This document shows positions 23,410 through 35,616 of a DNA stretch of 64,000 bases, in pieces. Location of the stretch: contig JAIXMQ010000081.1 of assembly GCA_025716855.1 (NCBI GenBank), positions 36,451 to 100,450 on the forward strand, read 5' to 3'. Each line of letters starts with the position of its first letter. Position 1 is the stretch's first letter. This DNA comes from Pilaira anomala. Taxonomy: Eukaryota > Mucoromycota > Mucoromycetes > Mucorales > Mucoraceae. The translations under genes and the position numbers were made by a program. The notes under the pieces are model-generated. The model had not been told where the DNA came from. It searched no databases and saw only the letters and a program-made list of their open reading frames with translations.

Positions 23410-24624
23410 ATGCCTACTTTACTTACACGAACATTTGCTTTACTAAATAATACAAAACCTCCAACAGAAGGAGAAGGCATAGTACATAGCGTAATATCTA
23501 TCCCATCCTCACCTAAATACAAACCAGAAATATCGATATGGAAAGCAGCAGAGCAAGGTGACTTGACTGCACTAGAATATTATGTTCAACATACGACTGT
23601 AGATCCCAATACTCTTTTGAATACCCGAGATCCAGACACCGATTGTACCTTACTTCATTTAGTCGTATCCAATAGTACACCCAATACATTACCCATTGTA
23701 AAATTATTATTAGAAAATGGAGCAGATGCAACAGCGCGTAACGTATATAACGTACAAGCTATCCATATGGCTTCCTTACATTGTCCTCAACCTTTAGAAT
23801 TAATACGACTTTTATTGGATCACAAAGCTAGTCCCAACTCACGCGATGGGGATGGTTGGACACCACTTCATTATGCTGCTCGATTTTGTCAACCACCTGA
23901 TAAAGTAGTAGAGTTATTGATATCCAAGGGTGCCGATATCAATTTAACTGATACAGGCCATAAATCACCTTTATTTGGTCTCTTAGCCAATGGAGACCTC
24001 TCAGATTGCCTTGACTGGCTTATTCATAGTATGAAAGCAGATGTCAGTATTCGTGGTGATTTCCTAGATCAAACCAGTCGACAGACAAGACCAGGTACAA
24101 TTATTTTACAAGCTGCAAAATATGGACGCATCGATTGTCTATCTTTATTGATGGCAAGTACTGTTGCTATGAATCAATTACGTCGTGTCATTCAACGTGA
24201 TGAACTTGATTTTGCTGGTCATTTAGTCAGGGAACATAAAAAGAAATTGATCAAGGCAGCTGGTACAGAATCACAAATCCAAAAGGTGGATTCAATCTTG
24301 TCTCTCTTACAAGAATTAGAGGATATGTTGGAAAGAGATCCTTTATCATTATTAAGTGTTCGAAAGATGGAGACTGAAACTAAGTTGCCTTTAGAATCTA
24401 CAAGTAATAATAAAATTAAAAGAAGACATACTCTTATGACCATGTTGGATTCGATGCGTAAAAAGAGAGGCAGTCCTTATACAGAGCAATCAACAAATGC
24501 GATACAACAACAACCCAAAGATTCTACTACAGCCAAATTATTTAGAAGAATGAGTAGAATTGTTCGTAGAACGAAAAGTGAAAATAATGCATCAACAAGC
24601 AGTAACAAAGCAATCGCCCGTTAA
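23410..24624 (+). CDS. Ankyrin-repeat protein
   Basis: Single exon, 404 aa. Four to five ankyrin repeats occupy about residues 40-240; the best are LLHLVVSNSTPNTLPIVKLL, HMASLHCPQPLELIRLLLD and GWTPLHYAARFCQPPDKVVE. After them comes a helical stretch (about 250-310), then a basic Ser/Thr-rich tail with poly-Arg/Lys patches (KIKRRHTLMTMLDSMRKKRG; KLFRRMSRIVRRTKSE) that could bind acidic partners or the nucleus. It should be a protein-interaction scaffold; no partner can be inferred. Confidence 0.85.
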   Translation: MPTLLTRTFALLNNTKPPTEGEGIVHSVISIPSSPKYKPEISIWKAAEQGDLTALEYYVQHTTVDPNTLLNTRDPDTDCTLLHLVVSNSTPNTLPIVKLLLENGADATARNVYNVQAIHMASLHCPQPLELIRLLLDHKASPNSRDGDGWTPLHYAARFCQPPDKVVELLISKGADINLTDTGHKSPLFGLLANGDLSDCLDWLIHSMKADVSIRGDFLDQTSRQTRPGTIILQAAKYGRIDCLSLLMASTVAMNQLRRVIQRDELDFAGHLVREHKKKLIKAAGTESQIQKVDSILSLLQELEDMLERDPLSLLSVRKMETETKLPLESTSNNKIKRRHTLMTMLDSMRKKRGSPYTEQSTNAIQQQPKDSTTAKLFRRMSRIVRRTKSENNASTSSNKAIAR

Positions 24625-24695
24625 CTTTTACATCTTTAACAATCTTCTTTTTTTTTTTTAATAAATAATCATAGCGAAATACATTACATTTATTA

Positions 24696-26349
24696 TTATT
24701 GACTTGATACAAGTTTTGAGCTAGCTAACATACAAGCTAATATTTTACCACTTGTAGAAGAATAGCCTAATTGCCATCGATCATCTTCATTATTTTTCCA
24801 GACTAAATTATCCAAGGCACTTTCTAAATCTTTTTCATCAGGTTGGTTGTTATAGATTTCTTCTGCAAGCGATTTAAAGTATTGGATTACTTTATTAGGT
24901 CGAACAAATTCACCCTCTTTTGCTTCCATTATGAGCGAAAGTAATTCTCTAAAGTCTGCAGTACCGTATCCACTACCAAGTGAATAAATACCTGTAAATT
25001 GTATTATCAAATTATTTGACACCGCTAAATCTTTTTTTTGTTAAAGAAAAAAAAAATACAAAAATTAGGATTAAATAATATACATTTCTATTTTTTTTTT
25101 TTTTTTTTCATCTTTTACCTTTTCTCCATCTTACTCTAAACCCATTATTGACGATTATATCATCCACTATTTCACTATATGTAATCTTTTTTGATCCATG
25201 TAAGTCATCCTCCACATAACATTCTTTACTTTTCAATCGAATCAAAAGCGGGCACAACTTATCCTGAAGATCCATCCGGGTCTGAACAGGTCTCTCAAAG
25301 TTTTTTTTACACACCAATTTCTTTTCCTTCATCAACCGATTCACAATACCGTCTAAACAAACCGATTTCAATTGAATAACACCTATTTGATACACCTGTT
25401 GTCGCTGGCGATCCAAGACAGATGGATTTCCTCGTGTGTACAATGAAAGTCCATGCTTCTCTAACCCAATTGGCTTTTCAACAACACGACTGATTTGGCC
25501 TGTGTGTCCGTAATCGTTCATTGCCAGATAATCGTCAACGCGAATACGATATGTTTCGGATAAGATCTCTTTACGTTGTGGGTAGTTTGATTTAATATCG
25601 TTGAAATCACAGTCGATCGTAAGCGATTGATTCAATGTGTTGCATAGCTGTTGAATACTGGGTGGTTTGGATGAAGCTGTTGTCTTTGAATTTTTGAATA
25701 GTGATGTAATATCGCGGCGAGGTTTCGTTGAGGGTGTTTGTAGAGTGGGACGAGGTTTTTGGGAAGAATTGGGTGGAAGTTGGACAAGTGGAGTTATTTC
25801 CTGTGCTGTAGTAGATAAGTCTCCAGTAGCTTGTACTACGGATGATGATCTCGGCGATACACTTGTCTGCACTGTCGATGGTGATGTTATATTGTTTAAT
25901 AGTGGGGTTCTATCCTGAATCGTCTCACGTCCTGGTGATGCATGTGCTGGAACATAAGAACTCAGCGATTCAAAGGGTAAAGCAGACTGAAATTTTGAAT
26001 GTTTTCTTATTTTCTCTGCTTCATGTTCCGTTGGTTTAATCGATCGCTTTTTAGGGATTACCGTGGCAGCAGTATCAGAAGGTAACAAATGTGTCGCTTT
26101 GTTTTGTACCTGGTGATGGGCGGAGGGAGGAGATGAAGACTGATTGATTGGAGTCCAGGATGATGATCTACTTGTTGATCCATGTGGTGTATCACTTGCG
26201 TTCTCAATTTGCCAATTTTCCATTGCCCTATCATCTGACTCTACCATTGAGAAATCCCAGTCGTTTTTAGAAGGTTCTTGAATATGCGAAGTAGTGGGTC
26301 TGTGTATTTTTCAGCGTTAGGAATGTTTGTGCCTCTTTCTCCCCCCTCC

Positions 26350-26385
<36 letters not shown>

Positions 26386-27809
26386 TACGCCTTACTAAAA
26401 AATTGATCTACTTTGGTTGGATAAACAGTATCTAAAATCTTCTGAACCAAGTTGACAATACGATCCTTTTCATGAAATAAAATGGTAGTTTTATTAGGCT
26501 CAATATTCACTGTTAAAAAAAAAAAAGAGACATCAGAAGTTGCATGTATAATTTTAAAATTTTGAATTTACCATCGTATTTGTTTGGAGGTAACTGGATA
26601 TCGATATAAATAAAAGGTGTCTTTTTAATTGTGGTTTCCGTTAACCCGATCGTTTCTCTGTACCTATTTCGGATCAGTGTTACCAAATCTTTTAACTCGG
26701 ACTTGACATAATTTATAGGTCTCTGATTGACATAGAAAAAAATACGTTCAGGTCCCTTTAATGTAATAGAAGGGTCTAATGCAAAAGATTAATTTAGCAT
26801 GATTATGTTTTGTGCTACACACACACACACACACACACAAACCTGAATTTGGCTTGGGTATGACAACATCTACAGTGACTGGCGCATCACTATTTGACTC
26901 ATCAGTTTCAATAAATCTTTCCAACATATCATTAAAAGTAGCTCCAAATAAATGCAACATGGTCTTTTCAATGGATGGTGTCACGGGTTTGATCCAATTA
27001 TTGTTTGAATCATTTTTATTATTGACACCAGCCGTATCCTTCGTTTGAGTTGAAGAAAATCTGACTTTTGGATGCGTTAATGCATATTTTATCAATAGTT
27101 CTTGTATTTTCTTCATGGTGTTCGTAGCATTTTTTTGTGCTAATTGTCGTCTCACCGGCAAATTATAGAATGGTTTGTAAATTGTAATGATTGTTCCTGA
27201 ATTGGCCAACGTATTTGTTACTTTTTCACTATTGATATAATCTCGTTAATGTCTCGAAAAAAAAAATATTTGATTTTAACATTACTTTATCAATGATCCT
27301 TCTTTATCAATATCGTATTGTTTTGCAATTACGTCGTTCTTGGTCTTTGTGACAACTGTCATTTTATCAGAAATAGAGCAAATAGCATGCATTGCTTCTC
27401 CACGAAATCCATAACTCTCAACTTTCTCTAGGTCCTCAAATTCTTTGATTTTAGATGTATAGTGCTGTTTTGCTATATAAGTTCTATCTTCTTCTTCAAT
27501 ACCGTCACCATTATCTTTTATCTGTATTGTTTATTTTAATAAAATGTTCAGAGTTTTTATTTTTTATTTTATTTTTATTTTTACCTGTATTGATTCAAGT
27601 CCATTGTTGACAAAGGTAAAGTCTATTGAATTAGCATGAGCGTCAAGTGCGTTCCTAATAATAAAGTGTGTGTTTTAGCACTAGTGTATGTTTATATATT
27701 TTAAAGTTTATTACTCTAGTAACTCTTTCACAATGGCTTCCAAATCAACAATGACTTGTCCCGAATGTAAATTTCGTACAGTGAAGTTATCTAATACTTT
27801 AATAGTCAT
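24696..27809 (-). CDS. MutL homologue of the PMS1 (human)/Mlh2 (yeast) type
   Basis: Eight exons: 27809-27715, 27654-27585, 27521-27286, 27228-26843, 26775-26572, 26509-26389, 26299-25119 and 25024-24696, giving 873 aa. GHKL ATPase motifs are in place: VKELLENALDAHA (I), IKDNGDGI (II), YGFRGEAM (III) and NSGTIITIYKPFYNLPVRR (IV), then the transducer strand IFFYVNQRPI. A Ser/Thr/Pro-rich linker (about 390-600) precedes a dimerisation domain resembling human PMS1 (NNLIIQFTGIYSLGSGYG, FRELLSLIMEAKEG). The DQHAxxE endonuclease motif of PMS2/Mlh3-type MutL was not seen, fitting the non-nuclease Mlh1-Mlh2 complex. Intron 4 holds a (TG)n repeat at its donor. The gene is divergent from the HIT gene. 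Confidence 0.88.
26818..26841. repeat. (CA)n microsatellite in MutL-gene intron
   Basis: Run of CA (TG on the sense strand) starting right at the GTTTGTG donor of intron 4 of the PMS1/Mlh2-like gene. Confidence 0.9.
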
Positions 27810-28612
27810 TGCAAAGAATAAAAAATAGAGAAAACTAGAAAGAAACTATCTGAGTTTTGATGTCAAAAATAAGTGATGTATCAAAAAAAAAAAAAAAAAA
27901 AAAAAAAATTGCAATTCATATATCAAGCATCAGGCCGGCCAAAAAATGAAGTAATTCGTGGTAAACAGTTGTAAACTAGGCGCATATATTTTTCATTGGC
28001 ATATCTTTTTATTCATTTGTAAAACACGTAGAAAATGTATTGTTGGCCTGAAAGATACACGCCATTTTGTTTCTCAGTAGGAGAATCCAGTGTCCATAGC
28101 AGTGATAACTACCGTTTTTTATCGTGAAAAGCTTACTGTTTCTTGTAGTAAACAAATAGTTAGAAAGCAATCTATTTTTTGTAACTACATATTTACGAAG
28201 GCAACTGTGCCATTATATCTACAGCAAGTAGAGTATAGGAAACGAAGGGAGGGGGAGTCTTTATTGTCCTCTTTGTTTGGCGCCACGCTTTGATTTTTAC
28301 AATTATTACAAGAAATGATATTGAGGAGATAGAAAAGAATATGCCTGTGCATGCTTTCAACAGTCTTTTCTTCGGGAACAAACCTTTTAAATAATACATA
28401 CAACAATTGATCCTTAAGGGAATAGAATCGTACAATATAACCCTTTCACATAAACGCTAGATATCAATTTAAGTATTCAAATATGGATCAGTTCTTAAAA
28501 AGCTAAAGAATTGAAAGTAGTACAGAAAACATTTTGATCTTATTTATCCAATAAGAATTATCAGTACACAACACACACTCTCTCTTTTTTTTATCCACTT
28601 TCCTTGTTAATT
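27810..28612. other. Intergenic between divergent genes
   Basis: 0.8 kb upstream region shared by the MutL homologue (-) and the HIT gene (+). A 28-nt A run lies at about 27881-27908. No coding sequence recognised. Confidence 0.5.
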
Positions 28613-29250
28613 ATGATATGTTGCTTTGGAAGTAAAAACGCAGAGTGTGTTTTTTGTAATATAAAAGAAGCTGCAGGCTCCAGAATAGTGTCTGAGGTAA
28701 TGACAACTCGATGAATATGAAAAAAAAAAATTGACAAAAAGCCAATAGACCGAAAACTTGATTGCGTTTCAAGACAGATCACCTTCAGCTCAATTACATT
28801 TATTAGTGATACCTAAAAGCCATATTAGAACAGTTAAAGATCTTGATGGAGGTGATGTTCCGTTATGTATGTCAGATTCTGTTTTTTTTTATTTTTATAT
28901 TTTTTTTTAACTAGATAGAAAATAGTACACGAAATGATCAATTTAGGCAAGACTTTATTAAAGGAACAAGGATTTAATCCAGATGACGATTCTCAAATAC
29001 GGTATATATATATATATTTTTTTTTTTCTTCAGTTATTATTTCAAGCACAACATAGTAATGTATTTAAAAAAAAATAGACTTGGATTTCACATACCACCT
29101 TTTAATTCGATCAATCATATTCATTTACATGTAATTGGATTACCTTTCAAAAGCAAACTTAGAGGCTTAAAGTATGAAAGTGGATACCTTTGGTACATGC
29201 ACGCGAAAACAATTTTGAGCCGTCTTACGGATGGCATGAGTCCTGTTTAA
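28613..29250 (+). CDS. HIT-domain nucleotide hydrolase, HINT3-like
   Basis: Four small exons: 28613-28696, 28749-28866, 28926-29001 and 29079-29250, giving 149 aa. The HIT fold is complete: N-terminal CVFCNI, HLLVIPKSHI strand, a LHEMINLGKTLL helix, GFHIPPFNSINHIHLHVIG with the catalytic histidine triad H-I-H-L-H-V, and a C-terminal helix. FHIPPFNSI before the triad and a long C-terminal extension resemble HINT3/aprataxin-like members, which hydrolyse aminoacyl- or nucleotidyl-AMP compounds. Exon 2's donor GTATGT at 28867 and the acceptor at 28924-28925 were chosen because they alone keep frame through the helix. The introns are very short (52-77 nt). Confidence 0.85.
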
Positions 29251-30144
29251 AAATATATATATATATATATATACATGTGCTATGATATCATGAAAATCAC
29301 AGATGCATGGTTAGTCCCTTAATTTTTTTTTTTTTAATCAAGGGCTAAACTTATTCTGGGCTTAATATTAATTTGAAACTTTCAAATTGATAAATATAAC
29401 CAATATTAGAAATAAATAAATAAAAAGGCACGATAATATACATATGTACCTCTTTTAACATGTACACGCTTTATGTAAATTAAGCAAAAAATATATTTTT
29501 TCTTTTTTAATGTAAATAAAGCATTTGAAATTTAAATCATTTACAAATCTTTGGTTTTGTAAAAGCATGTGTGTGTCACTGTCATTTTTATATTAAGAAA
29601 TAAGCTGCGCATCAACAATTACAATAAACAGTTCACATGGTTGATTGATATCTCTTTCTATTCCAACAAAGGTTTAGTATAAGCTACGCAATATGAGGCT
29701 TGAAAATAAATATAGTGATATCACTTGTAATATTTGTCGCTGATCGATCTAATTAAACACGACTTTCTCAGCAGATGTACTGTATATAGATTATACACCA
29801 ATTTAGTAAAGTCCTCTTCTTCGTGTCGTGAGCGTACATACATACAATATCTCTTTCATCTTGTAATACAAGATAATTGTATTTACGGGGTTAAGTTGGC
29901 TCTAAATAATAAAAATATGTACAACTAATATGTCATACAACATAATATATGCTAAGAAGATCTCAATCTGAATTACGTAAGAAAAGAGTACCCGTCTGTA
30001 TGCAACTTTAAAAAACTCTCTTTATAGGTAATTACAAAATGAGAAAGGAGAGGACCTACAAAACATCAAGTCACGGAACAAAATTAAAAAAGAATAGAAG
30101 CAAAAAAAAAAAAACAAGTTACCAAAAACCCAATTTATAATAAA
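29251..30144. other. Intergenic
   Basis: 0.9 kb, no gene recognised. It includes an (AT)n run at about 29252-29272 just after the HIT stop codon and A-rich sequence before Orc4. Confidence 0.5.
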
Positions 30145-31631
30145 ATGTCAAAACGTACTTATGATCAAATAGAAAGCTCCAATATAAAAGAAAAGGTAGC
30201 AAAGTTAACACAGAAACAAACACCAAAGAACGCACCACACAATATCAGTAAAACGCATGCGTTATTATTAGCTAGATTAAACGGTATCGAGTTACCGCCT
30301 AAACTACATGATTTAGAAAAAGAATACGATACACTTTTTAAGATTGTAAAGCAAACAATAACCTCTGGCGAGAGTAATTCTTGCTTGTTAATTGGTAATC
30401 GAGGTACAGGAAAGACCGCGTTAGTTCGAACTGTTTTACGTGATTTAGAAAGACTTCAGAACGAGTTTTGTGTTGTGAGACTAAACGGGTTAACAGAAAC
30501 AAACGATCGACTTGCTTTGAATGAGATTGCGAGACAATTAGCACTTGAGCAAGATGATGTCGATCGTAGTTTTGTAAGTGGGATCGATTCTTTTAAATAA
30601 ATAAATAAATAAATAAATAAAAAAAAAACTAACAAAATAAATTATATAATATAGACATCGTTTGCAGATTCGTTTGATTATTTATTATCGTTATTAAAAT
30701 CTGGAGACAAATCATCTTTACCAGTGGTATTTATCTTGGACGAATTTGATTTATTTGCACAACATCCAAAGCAAGCACTTTTATACAACTTGTTTGATGC
30801 AGCACAGAGTGCTCAAAACCCTATGGCCGTGATTGGATTAACGTGTCGATTAGATACACTGGATTTATTAGAAAAGCGTGTCAAATCAAGATTCTCACAT
30901 CGACAAATCTATTTATTTCCTTCTTCTAATTTCGGTCAGTTTATTGAGATTGCTAAAAGTACACTTTTATTACCGACAGAAGAAGAATGTAATAAGCCGT
31001 TTAATGAATCCTTAGAAGAGTTATTTCAGAACCCAATTGTGAATGGTATTCTAAGACGTATCTTTGATCTTTCAAAAGATATCCGAATGTTTCATAAAAT
31101 ATGTGTGAGTTTACGCTTTGAAAATGATTAATATAAGAAAACTAAAAAAAAAAAAAAAAATACACATAGTTTCCACCTGTTTGTAAATTAAGCAAGACGC
31201 AACCATTTCTATTAGCAGAAGATTTCCTTGAATCAAGTCTAGTACAAAGAGCAGACTCCAAGACCGAATTACTAAAAGGTATTTCATTACTTGAACTCAT
31301 CTTGATTATCAGTATGAAGAAACTATTAGAAAAGGATGTACTTTCATTTAATTTTCAAATGGTGTATGATGAATACAAGGATTTTATGAATGAGACACAA
31401 GTGAAAGGTAATGGATTTGGTATGAAACTTTATAAACGTCCTGTGGCTTTAAAGGCATTTGAAAACCTACAAATGTTTGAACTCGTTTGTCCTACAGACG
31501 TTGGGGGAAAATGTCCAAAAGAGTACAGAATGACAAAACTCATGTTGGAACAAGCTCAAGTCACTGAAGCTGTCTTAAAGTACAATTGTCCTTCCACGGT
31601 CAAAAAGTGGGGAGCAGGTGGTGCTGCATAA
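30145..31631 (+). CDS. ORC4: Origin recognition complex subunit 4
   Basis: Three exons: 30145-30573, 30655-31104 and 31170-31631, giving 446 aa (family about 430-530). AAA+ ATPase with Walker A GNRGTGKTAL (about residue 83) and Walker B VVFILDEFDLF, sensor region AVIGLTCRLDTLDLLEKRVKSRF, and a C-terminal winged-helix part (FMNETQVKGNGFGMKLYKRP) as in Orc4. It is part of the ORC that marks replication origins and loads MCM. Intron 1 begins after the AAA+ N-terminal third and contains a (TAAA)n run. Confidence 0.93.
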
Positions 31632-32454
31632 AATAAAAATATGTTCATTTGTAAATTAGTAATAAAAATTGATATTAAAAGAATGGGATAAAAGTTGATG
31701 TTTAAAAAGTTACATTTTTAGATGTGTGAAAAGATTGTTTATGTAAGTTTTTCGGCTATATGATTATTATTGCGTTAGTTGAGAAGGATTTTCCCTGAAT
31801 TTTTTTATGCATGAGGCGGTCTTTTATTTTATAAGTCAGCCACACACTTTGAAACTGTATTGAATATCTTCATTACTTTTTTTATTTATAATTGTAATTT
31901 GAAGAAGTAAAATGATGAGAGAGAGGCTAAACATTTAAATCTTGTGTAAACAAAAACAAAGGACACAAGCCTAAAGAAAAGTCTGACGTGGCCCTTTGAT
32001 ACTGTGTGAAAAGGGAGGGGGAGGGGGGGATCTCAAACTTAATTTCAGGTGAAGAAAATTACTATTGGGTAACACCTTTAATTAACACACTATTTTCGAA
32101 AAAAAAAAAAAAAATGTGGGAAATACTTGATTTTGTGTCTCTAAGTAAACGTATCACGCCTGTATATTGTTTATATCAATATAAACTATTGACCTATTTC
32201 CTCTCTTTTTTTTTTGAATTACCTTACTTTAAGAATAAATCATATTATTTTGTACCTGAAAAAAAAAAAAAGTATTTGTATTTTTATTTAAAAAAAAAAG
32301 TTGCTTTTTTCTTTCATTTCACAATTGCATCCACCGTGGGAAAGTTAGTAATTTTTTTTACCAGTCTATAAAAAACCCCACATTTTTATTTATTTTCTTT
32401 TTTTTTTTTAACTTAACCGAACCACTTTTTTTTTTGTTGTTGTTGTTAAATATC
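31632..32454. other. Intergenic, upstream of acyl-CoA dehydrogenase
   Basis: 0.8 kb without a gene. A possible TATA-like TATAAAAAAC lies at 32367-32376. The 60 bases before 32455 form a T-rich leader ending in a TTG repeat (about 32435-32446). Confidence 0.45.
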
Positions 32455-33357
32455 ATGTTCAAGCTCACTCAACGTCTTCCTCAACTTGTTGCACGCTCTT
32501 CTGTATCATCCATGGCTCGTCAAGCCGCTAAGCGGTAAGTTTGATTTAAATTAAATGATCTATTGGGCCTGTTCCTTATTTATATCTTGTAGTAACTACG
32601 CTGCCTTGACCTTCTCTGTACCTACTGCTCATGAAGCTCCTAGTTCTTTACATGCATTCACAGAAGAAGAATTGATGCTCAAGGATACCGTTTCTCGATT
32701 CGCTCGTGAAGTGGTTCAACCTCGAGTTCAAGATATGGACGAGGCTGAGCTTATGGATAAAGATATTATTAAATCTATGTTTGACAATGGTGTAAGTTTA
32801 TATATTACATATATATATATATATAAAAGTATACTGATTTTTATTTTTATTATAGTTGATGGGTCTTGAAACTCCTGCTGAATATGGTGGTGCTGAATGT
32901 TCTTTCATGGCTGCTATCTTGGCTGTTGAAGGTAATTGTGTAATATAAAACACGTAAATACATTATGTAATCTAAAATTCAATTTCTAAATTAGAACTTG
33001 CCAAGATTGATCCTTCTATCAGTGCCTTGTGTGATATCCATGTAAGTGGTGAAATGAATTATACCTAGATAGATAAAAAAAAGAAATAACCAAGACATTT
33101 TTTCTTTCTTTAGAACACTTTAACTAACACTGTTATTCGTAAATACGCTTCTGAAGAACTCAAGGAAAAGTATCTTACTCGTCTTGCTACTGATACTGTG
33201 GGTAGTTTCTGTATCTCTGAAGCCGGTGCTGGTTCTGATGCTTTTGCTCTTCAAACTCGTGCTGAAGATAAGGGTGATCATTATCTCTTGAACGGTGGTA
33301 AGATGTGGATCAGTAACTCTGCTGAAGCTAATATCTTTGTTATCTTTGCCAACGTGT

Positions 33358-33453
<96 letters not shown>

Positions 33454-34216
33454 AAGTGACGATTGAATTAACGTGTCTCTCTTTTTTTTTTTTTTTTTTA
33501 TAGTGATCCTTCCAAGGGATACAAGGGTATTACTGCCTTTATTGTTGAAAAGGAATGGGGTGTTGAAATTGCCAAGAAGGAAAAGAAGGTAAAAAAAAAA
33601 GGGGGAAAAAGAGAGACAAAAAAAAAAAAAAAAAGAAAGAGACTCTTATTAAAATATATATACATATTAGCTTGGTATTCGTTCTTCTTCTACTTGTGTC
33701 TTGAACTTTGATGATGTCAAGATTCCCAAGGAAAATGTACTTGGTAAGGTAGGCGAAGGTTACAAGTACGCCATTGATTCCTTAAACGAAGGACGTATTG
33801 GTATTGCCGCTCAAATGATTGGTTGTGCTCAAGGTGCATTTGATATTGCTTTACCTTACATGATGGAACGTAAACAATTTGGTCAAGCCATTGGTACTTT
33901 CCAAGCCATGCAACATCAATACGCTGAAGTCGCTGTTGAAATTGAAGCTGCTAGACTCTTGACTTATAATGCTGCTCGTTTGAAGGAAGAAAACAAGCCT
34001 TTTGTGATGGAAGCTGCTATGGCTAAATGGCTTGCTGCCAAGGTAGCTGAAAAGGCCAGTTCTTATGCTATCGAATGGATGGGTGGTAACGGTTTCGTAC
34101 GTGAAACTGGTGTTGAGAAATTCTATCGTGATGCCAAGATTGGTTCTATTTATGAAGGTACTAACAACATTCAACTTCAAACTATTGCCAAAATCATTGG
34201 TAGCAAGTACAAGTAA
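32455..34216 (+). CDS. Mitochondrial short/branched-chain acyl-CoA dehydrogenase
   Basis: Seven exons: 32455-32534, 32593-32791, 32856-32931, 32995-33041, 33114-33355, 33504-33588 and 33671-34216, giving 424 aa. An Arg-rich mitochondrial leader (about 1-30) precedes the three ACAD domains. Motifs include [16 protein letters not shown] (FAD/substrate), [30 protein letters not shown], and IEWMGGNGF...[16 protein letters not shown], whose YEG Glu is the catalytic base. Overall it most resembles ACADSB, which oxidises 2-methylbutyryl-CoA in isoleucine breakdown; other short-chain substrates are possible. Intron 5 is mostly a (TG)n repeat. It is convergent with NIF3, stop codons about 116 bp apart. 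Confidence 0.93.
33361..33449. repeat. (TG)n microsatellite in an intron
   Basis: About 89 nt of uninterrupted TG, starting five nucleotides after the GT donor of intron 5 of the acyl-CoA dehydrogenase gene. A shorter (CA)n lies at about 34277-34306 beyond the 3' end of the same gene. Confidence 0.97.
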
Positions 34217-34271
34217 ATTTTTTTTTAAAAAAAAAAAGTACACATATATATACATAAAATATTATTCGCCT

Positions 34272-34306
<35 letters not shown>

Positions 34307-34332
34307 TACAGATCAAAATAAAATCTTTATTT

Positions 34333-35448
34333 TTAAACAACAACAAGTGGGTCTTTATCTGTCTTGGAAATAATTACTTCAATAGGTTCACCACCTTCTT
34401 CAGAAGTATCATTTTTCAAGCCCTCTTCTAAAGCAGGTTTTAATACAGCGGAAAGGTAACCACGTTCAGTATTTGTATGTTCACATAATATGACACTTGT
34501 ATCTTTAGCTAAAGCAGCTAAAACATCATGATGTCCCATTTCTCCAGTGAAATAAAGATCTGCACTCACAGGTCCTAATACCGAAGAACCTGATCCTGCA
34601 CAAATAGCGACCGTTTTAATCAATGTATTCTTATCTGCAGTAGCCAAACGAACTAATAAAAAAAGACTTAGTATTCGGCTTTTTATGTATAAAATAAAAA
34701 CGTTACCATGAGGTAATCCAATTAATTTCTTGATACGATCAACGACTGTCATGAGTTGAGTGGGTTCTTCAAATGTAAATAATCTACCTGAACCAGATTC
34801 TTCTTGTCCAATCGGAGGATTAAGTGAAGGTGTAATAGGCTTTGAAGTACCTTTACCAAGTCCACTTGCTAACCAGTCATTCACTAGTTTTTACGATGAT
34901 GAATATACAAAAAAAAAAAAAAAAAAAAAAATCTTTCTATTTCTATCATTTACCTCCGTTAGCACAATTATCACAGGCTGTATGGGGTGAATAAATTCCT
35001 ACACCACGTGCAATTGCTTTCAAGACAATATCTTGCTTTACATCTGCTGAAGTCAATCGTTTCATTGAACTAAAAATAGGTGGATGATACGCGACAATTG
35101 TACCGACCTATTTTTAAAAAAAAAGAGAGTAAATATACATAAAAAAAAAAACGTGTGGGCGCGCGAACGTTTATTTTACCTTGGGATCAGAAAGTGCTTC
35201 TTCAAGTACTTTTGGAGTTAAATCGATAGTTAAAAAGACCTTGGTTTGTTTAGGTGAAGGGTAAGGTGGTTCTATAAAAGAGTTGTTTTTTTTTTAGACA
35301 AGCAAGTTCATCACACGTTTTTTTTTTTTTTTTTTTTAATTGAGTTTACTTTACCGACCAAGACACCTACATTATCCCACGATGATTCTGCCAACTCTAA
35401 AGGAGCAATGGTTCTCATGCAACGAGTAACTTTTGATAAAAGTGACAT
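34333..35448 (-). CDS. NIF3: NIF3-family metal-binding protein
   Basis: Five exons: 35448-35355, 35271-35180, 35107-34954, 34883-34707 and 34652-34333, giving 278 aa, matching the short Nif3 form. Metal-site motifs are present: VAYHPPIFSSMKR, GIYSPHTACDN with GGVNDWLASGLG, TGEMGHHDVLAA and CEHTNTERGYL. Nif3/DUF34 proteins are found in all domains and bind divalent metals; they have been linked to nucleotide or cofactor salvage, but the reaction is not settled. The gene faces away from the NmrA-like gene with only 168 bp between start codons. Confidence 0.92.
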
Positions 35449-35616
35449 TTTGACTGGTTTAATACTTGAGGAAAAATAGTGGTATTAAAAAAAAAAAAAA
35501 AGCGTGGTAAAAATATTCATTTGTGTCGGAGTGTGTCTCTTATATAAAAATGTCAAGTTTTTCACTGAGTAAAATAAAAAACTACATTATTCTTTCTTCT
35601 TCTTTTAAAATAAACT

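Noticed and set aside
32006..32371. 121-codon plus-strand frame upstream of the acyl-CoA dehydrogenase
   Set aside because: Rich in Phe/Lys/Tyr from A/T runs, no domain; it is promoter sequence.
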